Assembly (NCBI RefSeq): GCF_024171735.1
Contig: NZ_JAMTCH010000004.1
Span: 1,178,001-1,242,000 of the forward strand
Source: Prauserella alba
GTDB lineage: Bacteria > Actinomycetota > Actinomycetes > Mycobacteriales > Pseudonocardiaceae
Direction: 5' to 3'
Length of the DNA stretch: 64,000 nucleotides
Under the pieces are notes generated by a model, which made no database searches, was not told the origin of the DNA, and saw nothing but the letters and a program-made list of their open reading frames with translations. The first letter of the stretch is position 1; each line of letters begins with the position of its first letter. This document shows, piece after piece, positions 26,276 through 34,158 of this stretch. The position numbers were made by a program, and so were the translations under genes.

Positions 26276-27122
26276 GGTCGCGGAGCGCACGCTGCCTGCC
26301 ACGCACGTAGGCGATGACGCGGCACACCAGGTAGATCGTGAACGAGATCGCCGTGACGAAGAAGCTCACGGGCGCCCCCGGCGCGAGGCTGAGCACGATG
26401 CCGCCCAGCGCCGCGGCCTCGGCGAACACGACGGCCAGCACCGTCGCCCGCCAGGGGCTCGCGGTCACGCGAGCGGCAGCGGCCGCGGGCGTCACCATCA
26501 GGGCGACGACCAGCAGCGCGCCGACGATCTGCACGCCGAGCGCCGTCGCGATGCCGACCAGGACCGCGAACAGCGGCGACAGCCACCGCACCGGCACCCC
26601 ACGGGCCATCGCGACGGCCGGGTCGACGGTCGCGAACAACAGCGGCCGGTAGATCATCGAGAGCACGATGAGCACGACGATCGCCGAGCCGACGAGCAGT
26701 TCGAGGTCCTGCTGTTCGATCGCGACGATCTGCCCGACGAGGATGCCGAACTTGTTGCTGGACCTGCCGTCGTAGAACCACAACAGCAACACGCCGAGCC
26801 CGAGCCCGAACGACAGGATCACGCCGATCACCGAGTCGCGTTCGGACTCCCGCCCGCCGAGCAGGCCCAGCAGCAGCGCCGCGATGACGGCGCCGGCCAG
26901 CGCCCCGTAGCTCACGCCGATGCCCAGCAGCAGCGCCGCCGCAGCGCCGGTGAACGCCAGCTCGGCCGTGCCGTGGACGGCGAACGACATCCGGCGCATC
27001 ACGATCAGCGGCCCGAGCGCACCGGCGACGAGGCCGAGCACAGCGGCGGCGGCGAGCGCCATCAGCACGAAGTCGAGTTCGAGCAGTCGCGCGGTCAGCT
27101 CGAAGTCGAACAGCTTGTCCAT
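26229..27122 (-). CDS. znuB: Zinc ABC transporter permease (ABC-3 family)
   Basis: 297 residues, about eight membrane helices. The ABC-3 family signature is present: GALGPLIVMRRMSFAVHGTAELAFTG, then DPAVAMARGVPVRWLSPLF and GVQIVGALLVVALMVTPAAAA. These permeases import Zn, Mn or Fe; the His-rich binding protein and Zur-like box upstream favour zinc. The ATG at 27122 is chosen because the sequence before it is not hydrophobic and lacks family similarity. Last gene of znuA-znuC-znuB. The C-terminal 47 bp overlap the convergent AlgJ-like gene. Confidence 0.92.
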   Translation of the reverse strand: MDKLFDFELTARLLELDFVLMALAAAAVLGLVAGALGPLIVMRRMSFAVHGTAELAFTGAAAALLLGIGVSYGALAGAVIAALLLGLLGGRESERDSVIGVILSFGLGLGVLLLWFYDGRSSNKFGILVGQIVAIEQQDLELLVGSAIVVLIVLSMIYRPLLFATVDPAVAMARGVPVRWLSPLFAVLVGIATALGVQIVGALLVVALMVTPAAAAARVTASPWRATVLAVVFAEAAALGGIVLSLAPGAPVSFFVTAISFTIYLVCRVIAYVRGRQRALRDLSGSDSPRAAAPSAR

Positions 27123-27177
27123 CAGTGGGCCTTCGTCGGGGATCGTCGGTGGGAATGCGGGCGTGGTCGCACACGCC

Positions 27178-28038
27178 TCACACGGGTTCGGCGTGATCGT
27201 GCTCGTGATGATGCACGGTGTCCTCGCACAGCGCGCTCTGCGCACCGGCGACGTGGATCTGCCCGCCGACCCGAACCACCTCGACCGGCGCGCCGTACAG
27301 CTCGGTGAGCGTCTCCGACGTCATCACCTCGGCGGGTGTGCCGACGCGGAACCGGCCGCCGACCAGGTACAGCACGCGGTCCACATGCGGCAGCACCGGA
27401 TTGATCTCGTGGGTCACGAACAGCACCGCGGTGCCGGTCTCACGCCTGCGCCGCTCGATGAGTTCGGTGACGGTGCGCTGGTGCGTCAGGTCGAGGGAGG
27501 CGAGCGGTTCGTCGCACAGCAACAGGTCGGGTTCACCGATCAGCGCCTGCGCCACCCGGAGCCGCTGCTGTTCACCCCCCGAGAGCAGGCCGACCGGCGA
27601 CGAGGCGTACGGCGTCGCGCCGACCGAGTCGACGGCTTCGGCGACCTTGCGCCTGCGGACCCGCATGCCGCGCAGGCCGGTACCCCACCGGTCGCCGTCG
27701 AGTCCCAGCCCCACGAGGTCGCGGCCACGCAGTGTCAGCTGCTGGTCCATGGCCCGCTGTTGCGGGACGTACCCGACGCGGTGGTTGCCCTTGCCGGGGG
27801 CGGTACCCGCGACACGGACCGTTCCCGCGCTCAGCGCCTGCAGCCCGAGCAGCACCTTCAGCAACGTCGTCTTACCGGAACCGTTGGGGCCGAGCACGGC
27901 GACGAACTCACCCGGTTCGATGCGCAGGTCGAGGCCGGACCACAGCGTGCGATCGCCGAACGCCAGCGCTGCGCTCTCGATCTCGACCGCTCCGCTCGTG
28001 ACCGTGCGGCCGGACTCGTCGGTGCCCGTCGTGCTCAC
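27178..28038 (-). CDS. znuC: Zinc ABC transporter ATP-binding protein
   Basis: 286 residues. ABC ATPase with Walker A GPNGSGKTTLL, Q-loop YVPQQRAMD, signature LLSGGEQQRLRVAQAL, Walker B LLLCDEPLASLD and switch histidine FVTHEINP. The C-terminus carries HHHEHDH, a short His cluster common in zinc-handling proteins. Its GTG start overlaps the znuA stop (GTGA), indicating translational coupling; the znuB-like permease follows after 55 bp. Confidence 0.93.
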   Translation of the reverse strand: MSTTGTDESGRTVTSGAVEIESAALAFGDRTLWSGLDLRIEPGEFVAVLGPNGSGKTTLLKVLLGLQALSAGTVRVAGTAPGKGNHRVGYVPQQRAMDQQLTLRGRDLVGLGLDGDRWGTGLRGMRVRRRKVAEAVDSVGATPYASSPVGLLSGGEQQRLRVAQALIGEPDLLLCDEPLASLDLTHQRTVTELIERRRRETGTAVLFVTHEINPVLPHVDRVLYLVGGRFRVGTPAEVMTSETLTELYGAPVEVVRVGGQIHVAGAQSALCEDTVHHHEHDHAEPV

Positions 28039-29102
28039 TGACCCAATGCTCCCGCCAACTCCTCGATCTGGCCGGTCATCCACGCAATGTAGTCGTCCTG
28101 GCCTTCGGGCAGTGTCTCGGTCATGTCGACCACCGGCACGTCGGCGTCGCCGGCCCCGCTCGTGAGCTTCTCGGTGACGGACGTGACGGTCTGCGGATTG
28201 TTGACCACCGCGTCGATCTCGCCGCCCTTGACGAGGTTCGTCACCCGCTGCTGGGCCGCCACCGGCACGTCGGTCTCGTTCTCGATCGCCCGCGTGTAGT
28301 CCTTGGGCGTGACGTCTTCGAGGCCCGCCGCCTCGAGCAGGTAGTGCGCGACCGGCGCGGTCGCCAGGACCTTCCCGTCCGGGATCTCCGAGATCTGCTG
28401 CTCCAGCCCGTCGAGCCGCTTCTCGAACGCCGCGGCGTTGTCGGTGAAGGTCTGCTTCTGCCCCGGCTCGATCTTCGCAAGCTCGGCGGCGACGTCGTCG
28501 GCCAGCTCGCCGACCACCTCCGGGTCGTACCAGACGTGCTCGTTGTCACCGTCGGCGTGGCTGTGCCCCTCGTGACCGTGGCCCTCGTGACCGCCACCCT
28601 GACCCTCGTCGCCGTGGCCCTCGTCGCCGTGGCCCTCGTCGCCGTGGTCGTGGCCGTCGTGATCGTCACCCTGCTGGGAGCGCAGGCCTTCGGGGCCGCC
28701 GCTCTCGCCACCGTGGCCGTCCTCGCCGTGGCCGTCCTGGTGACCGCTGTCGTCGTCGACGGCGACGACGGTGGGCTTGTCGGAGGCCTGTTCGGCGAGC
28801 TGGGTGAAGAAGTCGTCGTAGCCGCCGCCGTTGTGGACGAGCAGGTCGCCGTCCTGGACGTCCGCGGCGTCCTCGGCTGTCGCCTCGTAGGAGTGCGGGT
28901 CGGCGGAGGGGTCCTCGATGAGGGACTTCACCTCGACGTGCTCGCCGCCGACGGCCTTCACCACCGAGCCCCAGACGTTCGTGGACGCGACGACCGTGAT
29001 CGCGGAGTCGTCGCCGGAACCACCATCGGATCCACCGCACGCCGTCGCCGCCATGAGCGCCGCCGCGATCGGCACCGCCGAGAATGCCCGCGCCTTGTTC
29101 AT
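28035..29102 (-). CDS. znuA: Zinc ABC transporter substrate-binding lipoprotein
   Basis: 355 residues from ATG 29102. Lipoprotein signal with cysteine in MAATACGGSDGG. Cluster A-1 binding-protein features: VVASTNVWGSVVKAVGGEHV, DPHSYEATAED (first His ligand), VWYDPEVV (second His region), APVAHYLLEAAG (third) and a Glu/Asp C-terminal ligand region. Between the first two sites is a His/Asp/Gly-rich loop (about residues 120-185) with repeated GDEGHGDEGHG and HEGHGHEGH motifs, the hallmark of zinc rather than manganese binding proteins. A Zur-like palindrome lies upstream. First gene of the importer operon. Confidence 0.94.
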   Translation of the reverse strand: MNKARAFSAVPIAAALMAATACGGSDGGSGDDSAITVVASTNVWGSVVKAVGGEHVEVKSLIEDPSADPHSYEATAEDAADVQDGDLLVHNGGGYDDFFTQLAEQASDKPTVVAVDDDSGHQDGHGEDGHGGESGGPEGLRSQQGDDHDGHDHGDEGHGDEGHGDEGQGGGHEGHGHEGHSHADGDNEHVWYDPEVVGELADDVAAELAKIEPGQKQTFTDNAAAFEKRLDGLEQQISEIPDGKVLATAPVAHYLLEAAGLEDVTPKDYTRAIENETDVPVAAQQRVTNLVKGGEIDAVVNNPQTVTSVTEKLTSGAGDADVPVVDMTETLPEGQDDYIAWMTGQIEELAGALGQ

Positions 29103-29170
29103 CGTCCACCACCCTGCCTGTGCCCGGGGCCCGTTCCGAGAGGGCCACCTGTCACGGTCAGTATAGATAA

Positions 29171-29185
29171 TGGAAATCGTTCCCA
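29171..29185. promoter_or_regulatory. Zur-like operator upstream of znuA
   Basis: TGGAAATCGTTCCCA is an imperfect palindrome resembling the actinobacterial Zur box (TGAAAATGATTTTCA class). It lies about 70 bp before the znuA ATG in an AT-richer patch (GTATAGATAATGG), consistent with a zinc-repressed promoter. It sits in the 305-bp divergent space shared with the LacI-type gene. Confidence 0.6.
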
Positions 29186-29389
29186 ATGAAGCGACCGCTG
29201 GATTCGGTGACGAAACCCGACGGGGTGACTACCGGTTCGACGCTGTGTCACCAGCAGGGCCATACCCGTAGTCACCCGTGACCGCGGCCGGTGTCCCCTG
29301 CCGACCCGGCCGAGCGGGTCACGTCGCACAGCCGGGCAGTGGCCGGCAAATGTGATCGACGCGGGCCTCCGGTTCTGCACCATGTTCTG

Positions 29390-29402
29390 AACCGTTACGG
29401 TT
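29390..29402. promoter_or_regulatory. Operator-like palindrome before the LacI-type gene
   Basis: AACCGTTACGGTT is a perfect 5-3-5 inverted repeat ending 5 bp before the start codon at 29408. Its position suggests autorepression by the LacI-family protein. Confidence 0.4.
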
Positions 29403-29407
29403 TGTTC

Positions 29408-30508
29408 ATGAACCGGCCGATGCGATCGAGGCGGCAGGCCACGCTGGCGTCCCTCGCCGCCGAACTTGGCGTCTCGCGTACGACCGTGTCCAACGCCTAC
29501 AACCGGCCGGACCAACTGTCACCGGAGCTGCGCAAACGCGTCCTCGAAACCGCGAAGCGCCTCGGCTACGCGGGTCCCGACCCGGTCGCCCGTTCGCTGC
29601 GCACTCGCAAGGCGGGCGCCGTCGGACTGCTGCTCACCGAGAACCTCTCGTACGCCTTCCGTGACCCCGCCGCCGTCGGCGTACTCGAAGGTCTCGCGCT
29701 CGCGTGCGAGGACGCCGGCGTCGGCCTCACGCTCGTGCCCGGCAGCCCCGGCAACGAGGACGTCGCCGCCGTGCACCGCGCGGGCGTCGACGGCTTCGTG
29801 GTCTACTCCGTGCCCGACGACGACCCGCACCTGGAAGCCGCGTTGCAACGGCCCGTTCCGACGGTGATCGTCGACCAGCCGCAGCTCGACGGCATGGACC
29901 GCGTCGGCCCCGACGACGAAGCCGCTACCGTCGACCTCGCCAACCACGTCGTCGGCCTCGGCCACCGGCAGGTCGGCGTGCTGTGCATGCGACTGTCGAG
30001 CGACCGCAACGACGACTTCGCCTCCCTCTACCGCCAGCAGGACGCGCATTACCACGTGCAGCGCGCCCGGCTCGCGGCGTTGCAGCGGACGTTCGAGGCC
30101 GCAGGTGTGTCGTGGGAGTCGGTCCCCGTGGTCGAACGCTTCGACCACCATGTCGACGACGGCGCGTCGGCCGCGCGGCAGCTGCTGGACAAACATCCGC
30201 GCGTGACGGCCCTGATCTGCACCTCCGACATCCTCGCGCTCGGCGCGCTCGCCGAGGCCGGCCGCCGCGGCCTGCGCGTGCCCGCCGACCTGACGATCAC
30301 CGGCTTCGACGGCATCGGCGAGGCGACGCGCGCCGGGCTGACGACCGTCCACCAGCCGGTGCTCGAGAAGGGCAAGGCCGCGGGCAAACTGCTGCTCGGC
30401 GCGGGCGACCGCGTGGCGTCGAAGGTCATCACGCTGCCGACCGAACTGCGGGTGGGCACCACGTCCGGCCCGCCGCGGACCGCCGAGCAGCACTGGTTCG
30501 GACCCTGA
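29408..30508 (+). CDS. LacI-family transcriptional regulator
   Basis: 366 residues. An N-terminal helix-turn-helix (about residues 10-35: TLASLAAELGVSRTTVSNAY, then the hinge SPELRKRVLETAKRLGY) is followed by a periplasmic-binding-protein-like effector domain ending in ITGFDGIGEATRAGLTTVHQ. LacI proteins usually sense sugars or nucleosides; no sugar operon is adjacent, so the ligand is unknown. ATG 29408 was chosen as the methionine nearest the HTH with a palindrome just before it. Confidence 0.9.
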   Translation: MNRPMRSRRQATLASLAAELGVSRTTVSNAYNRPDQLSPELRKRVLETAKRLGYAGPDPVARSLRTRKAGAVGLLLTENLSYAFRDPAAVGVLEGLALACEDAGVGLTLVPGSPGNEDVAAVHRAGVDGFVVYSVPDDDPHLEAALQRPVPTVIVDQPQLDGMDRVGPDDEAATVDLANHVVGLGHRQVGVLCMRLSSDRNDDFASLYRQQDAHYHVQRARLAALQRTFEAAGVSWESVPVVERFDHHVDDGASAARQLLDKHPRVTALICTSDILALGALAEAGRRGLRVPADLTITGFDGIGEATRAGLTTVHQPVLEKGKAAGKLLLGAGDRVASKVITLPTELRVGTTSGPPRTAEQHWFGP

Positions 30509-30579
30509 GCCACACCGGCGACCGTGACGAACACCAACCCGACTTGTGCCGGCGACGCAGGACCGGTCAGATAGGCGTC

Positions 30580-31083
30580 ATGACCGCGATCGACCTGCTC
30601 CTCAAGCGCAACGCCGAACTCGGCGACGCCGTCACCGGCGACCGTTCGTCCCCCCGCCCTTCCCAGCACGTCGCGATCCTGACGTGCATGGACGCGCGTA
30701 TCCGCGTGTTCCAGCTGCTCGGGCTCGTCGAGGGCGAGTCGCACATCCTGCGCAACGCGGGCGGGGTCGTCACCGACGACACCATCAGGTCGCTCTCGCT
30801 GAGCCAGCGCAAGCTGGGCACCCGCGAGGTCATGGTCATCCAGCACACCGACTGCGGCCTGAGCTCGGTCACCGACGACGGTTACAAGGACGAGCTCGAG
30901 GCCGACACGGGACTGCGCCCGACGTGGGCGGTCGAGGCGTTCCGGGACGTCGAGTCCAGTGTGCGCACCTCCGTCGAGCGGGTGAAGCAGAGCACGTTCC
31001 TGCCGCACCGCGACATGGTTCGCGGCTTCGTCTACGACGTGCACACCGGCCGGTTGTCCGAGGTGCAGCGCGCAGCGGAGTGA
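30580..31083 (+). CDS. Beta-carbonic anhydrase (CanA/Rv1284-like)
   Basis: 167 residues, interconverting CO2 and bicarbonate. Zinc ligands and catalytic dyad are visible: TCMDAR (Cys36, Asp38, Arg40) and QHTDCG (His89, Cys92). Length and segments such as HILRNAGGVVTDDTIRSL and RGFVYDVHTGRLSEV match the short mycobacterial CanA type rather than the longer CanB that sits next to mutY in M. tuberculosis. It begins 71 bp after the LacI-type gene and is followed 39 bp later by mutY. Confidence 0.92.
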   Translation: MTAIDLLLKRNAELGDAVTGDRSSPRPSQHVAILTCMDARIRVFQLLGLVEGESHILRNAGGVVTDDTIRSLSLSQRKLGTREVMVIQHTDCGLSSVTDDGYKDELEADTGLRPTWAVEAFRDVESSVRTSVERVKQSTFLPHRDMVRGFVYDVHTGRLSEVQRAAE

Positions 31084-31122
31084 CCCGCAGGCCGGTGCGG
31101 GGGCCGGTGTTTTAATGCCCAC

Positions 31123-32010
31123 GTGGTGCTGACCGCCGATACCGCCGCCGAAACACTGCTCGACTGGTACTCCGAGACCGCTCGCGACCTGCCGTGGCGC
31201 AGGCCCGACTGCGACGGCTGGGGCGTGCTGATCAGCGAGATCATGCTCCAGCAGACGCCGGTCGCTCGCGTGGAGCCGATCTGGCACGAGTGGCTGGAAC
31301 GCTGGCCGAAGCCGTCCGCGCTGGCGGGGGCCACCCAGGCCGAGGTGCTGCGTGCGTGGGGCAAGCTGGGCTACCCGCGCAGGGCGCTGCGGCTGCACAC
31401 GGCCGCGGACGTGATCGCCCGCGAACACGGCGACGTCGTTCCCGGGGACGTCGACACCCTGCTGGCGCTGCCCGGTATCGGGGCGTACACGGCGCGGGCC
31501 GTCGCCGCGTTCGCCTACGGCAAGCGCACCCCGGTCGTGGACACGAACGTCCGCCGGGTCGTGGCGAGGGCCGTGCACGGCGCGGGCGATGCCGGTCCCG
31601 CGTCGAACACGAAGGACATGGCCGACGTCGAGGCGCTGCTGCCCGCAGACCAGCGCCGCGCGGCGACGGTGTCGGCGGCGTTGATGGAGCTGGGTGCGCT
31701 CGTGTGCACGGCGCGTTCGCCGCAGTGCGCGGACTGCCCCGTGTTCGACGACTGCGCCTGGGTACGTGCGGGTAAGCCCGCCTACGACGGTCCCGCCAAG
31801 CCGGTGCAGAAGTTCGCGGGTACGGACCGGCAGGTGCGTGGCCTGTTGCTGGACGTGCTGCGCGGGACCGAAGAACCGGTGCCCAAGACGCGGCTCGACG
31901 TCGTGTGGGATCGCGCGGGCCAGCGCGACCGCTGCCTCGATTCGCTGCTCACCGACGGACTCGTCGAGCAGACGGCCGACGGCCGGTTCGCTCTCCCCGG
32001 CGAACACTGA
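31123..32010 (+). CDS. mutY: A/G-specific adenine glycosylase
   Basis: 295 residues. MutY removes adenine opposite 8-oxoguanine. The HhH-GPD fold shows MLQQTPV, the helix-hairpin-helix LLALPGIGAYTARAVAAFAYG, catalytic Asp in VVDTNVRR, and the 4Fe-4S cluster cysteines C-x6-C-x2-C-x5-C in VCTARSPQCADCPVFDDCAW. The C-terminal NUDIX-like 8-oxoG recognition domain is much reduced, as in other actinobacterial members. GTG start at 31123 or 31126. Confidence 0.95.
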   Translation: MVLTADTAAETLLDWYSETARDLPWRRPDCDGWGVLISEIMLQQTPVARVEPIWHEWLERWPKPSALAGATQAEVLRAWGKLGYPRRALRLHTAADVIAREHGDVVPGDVDTLLALPGIGAYTARAVAAFAYGKRTPVVDTNVRRVVARAVHGAGDAGPASNTKDMADVEALLPADQRRAATVSAALMELGALVCTARSPQCADCPVFDDCAWVRAGKPAYDGPAKPVQKFAGTDRQVRGLLLDVLRGTEEPVPKTRLDVVWDRAGQRDRCLDSLLTDGLVEQTADGRFALPGEH

Positions 32011-32248
32011 TCACAAGCGGTGACGATCACTCGCGCGATTAGCCCGTTCGACTGATAGAACAATGGGCGTTCTGTCCGTTCCCGGATCGATTCTCGCAGG
32101 TCACGGCGCCGGACCCGGGTGAAAAGCTTTCACGACAGTCGCCCGAACTTCGTCGGTAATTATTCGCGACCGCTGATGTTTCGTGCTCCGATGTCCCCAC
32201 GCAGCGACACCTCGCGCAACCACAGCCAGTGGAGGGAGCTCGAACGAC

Positions 32249-33271
32249 ATGTCCGACCAGCCCGAATTCCACCGTCGCACGCTCTTCAAGGGCGGACTCG
32301 CCGTCACCGCGGCGGGCGCCCTGACCACGCTCGCCACCACGCAGGCGGGCGCAGCGCCCGCACCAGGTGGCCGTGGCGGCGTACCGAGAGCCGTTGCACC
32401 GAGAGCTGTGACACCGAGGGCGGACCAGCCGCTGATCTACACCACGGTCGACTGGGGTGCGCAGGAGCCGACCCAGGACCCGATCATCCTCGACCACCCG
32501 CCGACCTACATCGTCGTCCACCACACGGCGGGTGCCAACAGCGAGGACTACTCCGTCGAGCACGCGTTCCAGGTCTCGCGCGACATCCAGCAGCTGCACA
32601 TCGACAACGGCTGGGGCGACTCGGGCCAGCAGTTCACGAACAGCCGCGGCGGCCACATCACCGAGGGCAGGCACCACTCCCTCGAGGTCGTGCAGGGCGG
32701 CACCCAGCACGTCCAGGGTGCGCACGTCGGCGGCAACAACTCGACCTGCATCGGCATCGAGAACGAGGGCATCTACGTCGACGTGGACGTCACGCAGGCA
32801 CTGTGGGACTCGCTCGTGCAGCTCGTGGCATGGATGGCCTCGCAGTACGGGGTCACCACAGACCTGATCATGGGACATCGTGACTTCAACTCCACCCAGT
32901 GCCCCGGCGAGGTCCTCTACGGCCGGCTGCCGGAGCTGCGCGAGGAGGTGGCGGCACAGCTCGGCACCCGAGCGGCCCAGCCGAAGTCGTGGCCGCTGCT
33001 GACGCCCGGGGACGCGGGCCCGCGAGTGCGGACGGCGCAGACGCTGCTGGCCGAACGCGGGGCCGACGTCGCCACCGACGGTGTCTTCACGGCCGCGATG
33101 GCCCGCGAAGTGGCGAAGTTCAAGCGCGCACACGGCGTCGAGCAGCTGACGTGCGGCGCCACGCTGCACCGGCACGCCGACGAAAGCGGCTACCTGGGCG
33201 CCGACGTGTGGCCACTGCTCGCCGCCACGGGGTCCGAGCGAGAGGAACTGCGAGCACGCCTGGCGCAGTGA
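32249..33271 (+). CDS. Tat-exported N-acetylmuramoyl-L-alanine amidase
   Basis: 340 residues from ATG 32249, with GGAGGGAG upstream. A twin-arginine signal (HRRTLFKGGLAVTAAGALTT) directs folded export. The amidase_2/PGRP domain (about residues 75-240) has zinc ligands in IVVHHTAG and HRDFNSTQCPG and cleaves the lactyl-amide bond between MurNAc and the stem peptide. A C-terminal peptidoglycan-binding-like region (GPRVRTAQTLLAERG) follows. It resembles Rv3594 of the syntenic M. tuberculosis region. Followed by four 21-bp repeats. Confidence 0.9.
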   Translation: MSDQPEFHRRTLFKGGLAVTAAGALTTLATTQAGAAPAPGGRGGVPRAVAPRAVTPRADQPLIYTTVDWGAQEPTQDPIILDHPPTYIVVHHTAGANSEDYSVEHAFQVSRDIQQLHIDNGWGDSGQQFTNSRGGHITEGRHHSLEVVQGGTQHVQGAHVGGNNSTCIGIENEGIYVDVDVTQALWDSLVQLVAWMASQYGVTTDLIMGHRDFNSTQCPGEVLYGRLPELREEVAAQLGTRAAQPKSWPLLTPGDAGPRVRTAQTLLAERGADVATDGVFTAAMAREVAKFKRAHGVEQLTCGATLHRHADESGYLGADVWPLLAATGSEREELRARLAQ

Positions 33272-33277
33272 CCCACC

Positions 33278-33361
33278 GTGTTGCGGATCCCGGGGCTCGT
33301 GTTGCGGGTTCCGGGGCGCGTGTTGCGGGTTCCGGGGCGCGTGTTGCGGATTCCGGGGCCG
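33278..33361. repeat. 21-bp tandem repeat array, locus 3 (best preserved)
   Basis: Four contiguous 21-bp units (33278, 33299, 33320, 33341). Units 2 and 3 are identical; units 1 and 4 differ at a few positions. Each begins GTGTTGCGG(G/A)TTCCGGGG or a close variant. The array starts 7 bp after the amidase stop and ends 23 bp before the convergent hydrolase gene. Confidence 0.92.
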
Positions 33362-33383
33362 CCGGTCGCCCCGCCAGCCACGG

Positions 33384-34145
33384 TCAGCGTCCCAGCACGC
33401 CGGACAGGAAGGCCTCGACGGCGCCCCGATACTCCTCAGGGGCGCTGTCGTGCACCACGTGCCCGGCGCCGTCGACGACGACGTGCTTGCCACCCGCACG
33501 TTCGGCCAGTTCGGCCTGCTGGCCGGCCGGCATCACGGTGTCGCCGGCCTCGATGACGAGCAGTGGACGGTCAACCTTGTCCACATAGGACCAGTAGTCG
33601 CGGTGGCCCCATTCCGAGGCGATCGCGTACAGATCGTCGAGGTCGGCGATGAGGTGATAGCCGTCGGAGCGCTCCTCGAAACATTCGACGAAATAATCAC
33701 CCGTGTCGCCGAAGAACTCGCGGACGTGGGCCAGCGACTCGAACGGCTGCGGCCAGGATTCGAAATGGCCGCGCCAGGTTTCGACCGTGCGCCCACGCAG
33801 GTCCGGGGCGAAGTCCTCGATCACGACGCCGCGCACCAGCTCCGGCCGGGTCGCGGCGAGCGCGAGGGCGTGCAGCCCGCCCATCGAATGTCCGATCACG
33901 ACGGCAGGTCCCGCGGCGAGCCGTTCGACGAGTTCGGCCACGTCGCCGGCGAAGTCCTCCGTGGCGGCGGGCAGGGGGCGGGGACTGCGGCCGTGGCCGC
34001 GCGCGTCGAGTCCGACGACGCCGCCGTAGGGCGTGAGCCACTGCGCGACCCGCCACCACGTCGTCGCCCTGCCCATCAGCCCGTGCAGCAGCACGATCGG
34101 CTGTCCCGTGCCGCCGAACCACACGGCGCCCTCACCCAACCGCAT
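33384..34145 (-). CDS. Alpha/beta-hydrolase
   Basis: 253 residues. Canonical fold: oxyanion region VLLHGLMGRATTWW, nucleophile elbow VIGHSMGGLHAL, acid after LLVIEAGD, and catalytic His in VDGAGHVVHD. No signal peptide, so cytoplasmic. Corresponds in position to the hydrolase Rv3591c of M. tuberculosis next to mhuD. Substrate unknown. Divergent from the M1 peptidase gene with only 13 bp between starts. Confidence 0.88.
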   Translation of the reverse strand: MRLGEGAVWFGGTGQPIVLLHGLMGRATTWWRVAQWLTPYGGVVGLDARGHGRSPRPLPAATEDFAGDVAELVERLAAGPAVVIGHSMGGLHALALAATRPELVRGVVIEDFAPDLRGRTVETWRGHFESWPQPFESLAHVREFFGDTGDYFVECFEERSDGYHLIADLDDLYAIASEWGHRDYWSYVDKVDRPLLVIEAGDTVMPAGQQAELAERAGGKHVVVDGAGHVVHDSAPEEYRGAVEAFLSGVLGR

Positions 34146-34158
34146 CTACGCTCTCCCC

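Noticed and set aside
32057-32073. AGAAC-N7-GTTCT inverted repeat upstream of the amidase gene
   Set aside because: Spacing and flanks do not match the actinobacterial LexA box (TCGAAC-N4-GTTCGA type) and no other support was found.
33278-33361. Could the tandem arrays be CRISPR?
   Set aside because: Units are directly abutting without unique spacers and there are no cas genes in the window.
33190-33381. Minus-strand frame encoding a seven-residue repeat (P-G-T-R-N-T-R)
   Set aside because: Produced by the 21-bp DNA repeat, since 21 is a multiple of 3. No ribosome-binding site and the array in other loci has no matching frame, so not treated as a protein.
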